Source: Echinococcus granulosus
Taxonomy: Eukaryota; Platyhelminthes; Cestoda; Cyclophyllidea; Taeniidae
Assembly: GCF_000524195.1 (NCBI RefSeq)
Contig: NW_020170427.1
Coordinates: forward strand, 142,627-206,626
Reading direction: 5' to 3'
DNA: 64,000 bases
Shown here: positions 59,322 to 64,000 of the stretch, one piece after another
Numbering within the stretch: the first letter of the stretch is position 1
How the letters are laid out: the number at the start of each line of letters is the position of its first letter
Notes under the pieces: generated by a model
Seen by the model: the letters and a program-made list of their open reading frames with translations, nothing else
Databases searched by the model: none
What the model was told of the DNA's origin: nothing
Translations under genes and position numbers: made by a program

Positions 59322-60479
59322 TATATAAATACAAATATTTTTAAGCAGCGTATATCAACAAAAGTATGGGTCACGTTTGTCTGGGCTATTTGAGAGATAG
59401 ATCTTGTGACAACTAGTTGAAGCAAAAATGTGTACCCGCAATCCACTCAGATCTGCATTTAATAAACTTATGACCCCGTCTGAGGTCGTGTAAAATGGTT
59501 CCACTCGGAATGCTCCATAACCTCTGCATTAGTAATGAATGAGCTTATTGCCCGAACCTTAATTGACTTGGAGATTGACAACCTGAATGGCCTACTATTG
59601 TACCAAAGGTCATTTGAATTTCTGAATAACGAATATTTAAGTACTGCAACTTTACAATTTACTGGCATCTTCAAAGTCTGCTGCCATCTCGGAGTCATTT
59701 ATAAAAAGCGAAATCCATTATGCTCATTGCTCATAAATTGGTAAAATACCTTTGGTAGAGAGACAGGAGTTTTATGTACATAAAGGCCATTAAAAAGCGT
59801 ACTTTTAGTAGTAGTACCATCCTGACTTTTAGACATCTGGGGGCTAATAAAACCTTTGATGTAGAGTATTAGTCGCCTGCATTGGCAATTTTATGCTGTT
59901 TTTGCGATTTTGCCATGCGTGGTGTTCTGAGTGAAGGGCCAGCACCACCCCCACCATCTACAACAACAATAACATCAGAGTGTTGGTCTCACTGACTGCT
60001 CACCCATGCCTTTTCTGGAAGCTTCACATTCATTCTACTTGTTATTTTCTATCTACTGTAAAATCGCCATGCGTAAGGATAAAAAAGACAAGGGAGATTC
60101 TGATATCCCCTTTTAGTTGCTAAAATAGGCCTTATCAGCCAATCAACACGGTCCACACACCTCTAAATGTCCCATTCTATGTCATTTCTTACTTTTCACA
60201 GCAAATAAGACTAATTTAATTTGGTTAAGTAAAGATCCACTTTTAAAGTAGCGTTAAATCATACCATTAAGGGAAGAGGTGGAAGACCTGAAGGCCATAA
60301 AGGTGGGAGGGAGTACAAGCCACTGCACAATCAAAAAGCTGGATTGTCACCTACCTGAAGTGTTGTCAGTTTTCCTTGATGCCTCTCCATTGTCGCCTTA
60401 AAGAATTCTTCCTAATTGGACATTTTATGATGAGCATCTGCTTATGTGCCTTAGTTTTCATGCTAAAAAGTCCAATCTT
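59322..60479. other. Intergenic, nothing recognised
   Basis: Short overlapping frames on both strands at 59468-59744 have no family support. Confidence 0.4.
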
Positions 60480-60657
60480 TTTAATACTTTAGATGTTTGC
60501 TTAGCTTTAAGCTTAAGGCTCCGTGGATTGTACTTTCACTGAGCGGCACAGCCTCTAGGCCATGCCAATATCCCTTAGCCATTCTGTGGGCCTCCAACAC
60601 ACATTCTACCCAAGCATAATAGTTTCTTTCGTCTCTAAGACATACTTGAACCTCTCT
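60480..60657 (+). mobile_element. TRIM-like element, solo LTR
   Basis: Contains TTAATACTTTAGATGTTTGC at its start and GAGCGGCACAGCCTCTAGGC in its core; the terminal CTACA is lost. Confidence 0.65.
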
Positions 60658-61385
60658 AGCCATGTCTCATCGAAACTTATCTTCTTTTCAAAAGGTTAAA
60701 CAACGTAGCCATTCATCAATGGAACATTAGGCCATGGTAAGTACGGAGGTTTAAGGGCGTCTTAGATGTGATGGGCGTGGCTAACGAACTTTCCATTTCA
60801 ACTTCTAAACTTGAATTAATCCAATTCCTAGAATTAAGTCGGTTTAAAACAGAAAATATTTTTTAAGTAAAAATATGTCATTGGTCCTGTGGAAGAGAAA
60901 GAGAGTGAATCTTTTTCTCCCTCGAAAAGAATCGACAAGGGAAGTGTTTTTTTTTTGTCATTTCAGCACAATGCTGTGTTTTTAATGTGTTGGCGTAAGA
61001 GTGAAAGTCGCCCAAACGTCTGTTGCCACATCTCGTCTAACGGAAGGGTACATTTTACCCATTTGGTCTCCAATTTCTCTACTGCTGGATTTAGATGGTG
61101 ATTCAGGAGAAGGATCTTTTGGATATACCAAAGCACACGCATAACAAACAGGTGAGTTGGCAGTGAATAATTAATGAAATAGGTTAATAGATTGTTAGGA
61201 AAAAAAATACTCGAAACAAGGTTGTAAATAGAATTTGTCACTTCTTTGAGGCAGTCCATTGTCGATGAGTACAATTGTTACGTATTTGAGTATACAAGAG
61301 AGATCTCCCCTATGAGAAATAACTTGAACTTCTTCCTTTTTCTGTTGCCTTTGATCTTCTGCACTGTAATGTTACCCACGGTAAC
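60658..61385. other. Intergenic, nothing recognised
   Basis: AT-rich; no gene or repeat supported. Confidence 0.4.
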
Positions 61386-61576
61386 TGAAATACCTTGTTT
61401 GCTTAACTCTCGTTTTTTGGTAAGGTGGCCCTCAAGCCTTCCCGAATTTACTTCTGCTTGGCGGCACGGCCTCCGAGCCATCCCTGTTACCCTTTAACCC
61501 TTCTATATATCGGCACTGCATATTCTGCTTCACCATTTCCTTCCTTTTTCTTCTGGAAAGACTAGGGGCTCAACAT
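61386..61576 (+). mobile_element. TRIM-like element, solo LTR
   Basis: AATACCTTGTTTGCTTAACT is followed by the LTR core TTGGCGGCACGGCCTCCGAG and ends GGGGCTCAACA. Confidence 0.65.
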
Positions 61577-61969
61577 ACCAAACAAAACAGTTTTCTTCTC
61601 ACTTACAGTCAAATCAACTTAAAAATAAATTAACAAATCCGCCTCTTTATTTTTTTTCAAGAAGTGATTTGCTCCGCTTCAACAGCAGTGGCGCTTAATT
61701 TTATAAATGATCTTGAGTTAAATTTAGTACTTTTGAAAGACAAAGACATTTTAAATAGACGTAAAATTAATTGGAAGAAAAATCTTGGCATTTCTATTAC
61801 AAAAACAGAGCTGTTGGTGCTTAATCAATTCGTTGGAGTGACTTCGTGTCATCAAGATTTAAAGTAATTGCTCAAATGCGGTAACCTTGGCAAAACCTTT
61901 GCATGGTTTAAATGCTGCGCTCAAAGTCCTACGTGAAATTGCAATAAGTCAAAGTAGCAAAGGAAAGGG

Positions 61970-62075
61970 TATACATTAGTAATGCAGAGAACAGCTGGAA
62001 GACTATTAGCATGACCCAGAGGTCACGGAGCAGGGGGGAAGTACATCCTGCCGCAATTAGAGCACCTGGGTGGTG
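61970..62075 (-). mobile_element. TRIM-like element, decayed LTR fragment
   Basis: Matches the central LTR region in minus sense (AGCATGACCCAGAGGTCACG, then GGAAGTACAT), heavily diverged. Confidence 0.4.
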
Positions 62076-62400
62076 TGATGCTTAGTTAACCTGGCTACCA
62101 GATCACAACTATATTCCTTATGATTTGCTTATGGCGTCTGAAGCTGAAATTTGTGAGGAACGCAAAACTCTTGACGTTTGGCATTTACTTCTGAAGATCA
62201 TTTCCGAATCATGGATTTGAAGTGGTGAAGGATCTACTTATTTACACAATAAAGGTGAAAGTAAATTGCACCTTCAATGATTCAAGTACTGAGTAAGCCT
62301 CTCTCACTCTGTCAGTACTTTTCCCAATTAAAAACAAGGAATATGTTTTGACTATCAGAAAAGAATTCAAGTGACACCTAAGAGTCATCGATCATGATAC

Positions 62401-62603
62401 TGTAGTAGACTCAGTGTTTCTGTCTTTAACCTCAGCTCTCATGCCCACGGAACGAGCAGATGAGTTGGACAAAGACATCCTTTATCTGGTGAGGATTAGT
62501 AAGGGGGTACTATTGCACCTTTTTAGTGCATTCAGGGCATGTTTTTTTCGTCCTCAGGGGGCTGACGCCATCCGACTTGTCACGAGGTTCGCATATACGG
62601 ATC
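62401..62603 (+). repeat. Dispersed repeat family C, copy 2
   Basis: Homologous to 1523-1725 with near-identical spacing of the end blocks. A 101-codon frame (62414-62719) runs through it here but copy 1 has no equivalent frame, so coding is doubtful. Confidence 0.5.
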
Positions 62604-62762
62604 GCATCTCGCCCAAAACCTACATTCAAGCAGACATGTACTGCGATATAAAACCGAGAAGTAGCACTGTTGACATATATTGGATCAAAAAAAGGCCTTA
62701 TACCTTGACAACCCCTTAAAAACCACACTTAAAACTTTTTTAGTTTTTTCATGAAGGTCACT

Positions 62763-62857
62763 GTAATATCTTAGTTGTTTGTTTAACTTTCAGACGACCT
62801 GACGTCGACAGTATTCTGCTTTGATATTATTCCTTTTTACGTCTCGAAGCGCTACGG
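62763..62857 (+). mobile_element. TRIM-like element, LTR with internal deletion
   Basis: TAATATCTTAGTTGTTTGTT joins directly to the second half of the LTR, ending AAGCGCTACG. Confidence 0.55.
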
Positions 62858-63072
62858 TCACAAATAGTGGCTTTCCTCTGCAGAACTTAGACCCTTTAAT
62901 TTGACTCAAAAGAGGACAATCAAATTGTTTTTCATTACATTGTTTACAAATAACAGAATAATGCTAATAATATAGGCCTAGCTGGTTTAACACATGTGGG
63001 TTGAATGCAGTAGGTCGTATGTGGCAATCGTCAAAAGGAAGCATAAAACCTTATTTGTTTCATAAATGATGT

Positions 63073-64000
63073 TGTAGCGCCCAAGACTTCCCAGAAGGCG
63101 AAAGAAGACATAAGACTTGGGCAGAAAATGTATTGCCGATGTACAGAAGGGCTGATTGGAGGAGGGAATACTGACATGGCCTGGAGGTCATGCCGCCCAG
63201 TGGAAGTACAATTACGCAGCCTTAAGTGCCCGTGCAAACAAGAATGTGCGCTTAAGCCAGTAATTAAAGCATTACATAGCCACTCCCTTCTTTTGAGCGC
63301 TCTCCCTAGTTAAACTCTAGCGCCGGCCGTCGCTAGGTAAAAAAAATACCCACGAAGTTATCGCAATGGTCGTCAAATTTGCGTGCAACTGAGAAGATAT
63401 TTGACTCCAGCGTCACTGATTCCTCTTTGCAATTCCACTGCATCCGGAGTTTCGTCCTGTTTAGGAACTGCATTAGGGAAATGGTGAATGTTCCGACCAT
63501 CTTGTATGTCCATCGCTAGTCGCGTAGAGAGGAGTAGAGTAGAGTGATTTAAAAAGAAATAGGGTATAAAATAGTTACCTGCAAACAAGGTTTTTGCGTC
63601 TACTTCTCCTCACCACCTTGTTTTCACTTCAGTGCTGCCAGGTAGAGGTAAAGAGAGAGTATCATGTTCACTTAATTGACATCAACATGCAGATACCGCA
63701 GACAGCTCCATACAAGACTTTTCCAAATGGTTCCCAACCACTGTCGCTTCGGTTGTCAATAGTAATCCTACAGAACATGTGAATGGGGTAGTTGCTGTAA
63801 GTGGACTTCATTTTTAGGCCTTCTGCTGGGGGTCATCACTTATCCTATAACAGCAGCATATGTTATTCTCTGCTAAGTTAAGATTTAGCATTTATTGCTA
63901 AAAATCAGGATCGTTATTCTTTATGATTGGTTTGGCTTTCCTCTGTGGCCAATGCAGAGCCCTAAATCTTCTTTAAAAAGGAAAGAAGCCATAGTACTAG
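63073..64000 (-). mobile_element. TRIM-like element, cut by the window end
   Basis: The lower LTR is intact at 63073-63276 (TGTAGCGCC to GCATTACA on the plus strand). The complement of the polypurine tract (CACTCCCTTCTTTTGAG) is at 63281-63297. The interior follows, and the second LTR begins near 63954 and runs off the window. Confidence 0.8.

Noticed and set aside
1..64000. CRISPR arrays, bacterial operons, rRNA genes or spliced-leader RNA genes
   Set aside because: No regularly spaced direct repeats, no ribosome-binding-site-linked gene chains, and no rRNA or recognisable spliced-leader sequence were seen on either strand.

Overview
This is eukaryotic DNA: widely spaced split genes, GT...AG introns, about a fifth of the bases in one dispersed non-coding repeat family, and no operons. 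Many introns are only 26-40 nt long. That size class is a known trait of tapeworm (cestode) genes, and two-Ig and axonemal gene families point to an animal. I infer a cestode with a repeat-rich genome, perhaps diphyllobothriid-like; the species assignment is inference only.

Layout. 0-23 kb is mostly intergenic, with a Ser/Gln-rich 3'-terminal exon (about 2.46-3.22 kb, +), a possible 68-residue two-exon gene (8.3-12.8 kb, +), several copies of the repeat family and simple repeats. 19.8-30.9 kb is the gene-dense core: an ODAD4/TTC25-like outer-dynein-arm docking gene (minus, 3' end not found), head to head with a complete PLRG1 splicing-factor gene (plus, ten exons, 446 residues), tail to tail with a TMEM41A-like gene (minus, four exons, one apparent frameshift). 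The PLRG1 and TMEM41A stop codons are 53 bp apart. 30.9-45.8 kb is again repeat-rich, with one candidate terminal exon at 35.2 kb. 45.9-58.5 kb holds a secreted two-immunoglobulin-domain gene (minus) resembling insect DPR proteins, with a signal-peptide exon and a 9 kb intron containing two repeat copies. 58.5-64 kb holds solo and partial repeat copies.

The dominant non-genic feature is a roughly 1 kb element that I interpret as a terminal-repeat retrotransposon in miniature (TRIM). It has direct terminal repeats of about 150-210 bp that begin TGTAATAC and end GCGCTACA, a primer-binding-site-like TTGGTGGCAGCG right after the 5' repeat, a polypurine tract right before the 3' repeat, about 600-750 bp of non-coding interior, and no open reading frame. 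I count about 23 complete, truncated or solo copies on both strands, roughly 13.6 kb in total. Below, its strand means the strand carrying the TGTAATAC...primer-site orientation. TRIMs have been described from taeniid tapeworms; whether this family is one of those cannot be decided here.

The genes have unrelated functions (mRNA splicing, ER membrane protein, cilium assembly, cell-surface recognition) and I see no pathway linking them. All gene names rest on protein similarity that I recognised by eye; the exon models are supported by reading-frame and splice-phase consistency.
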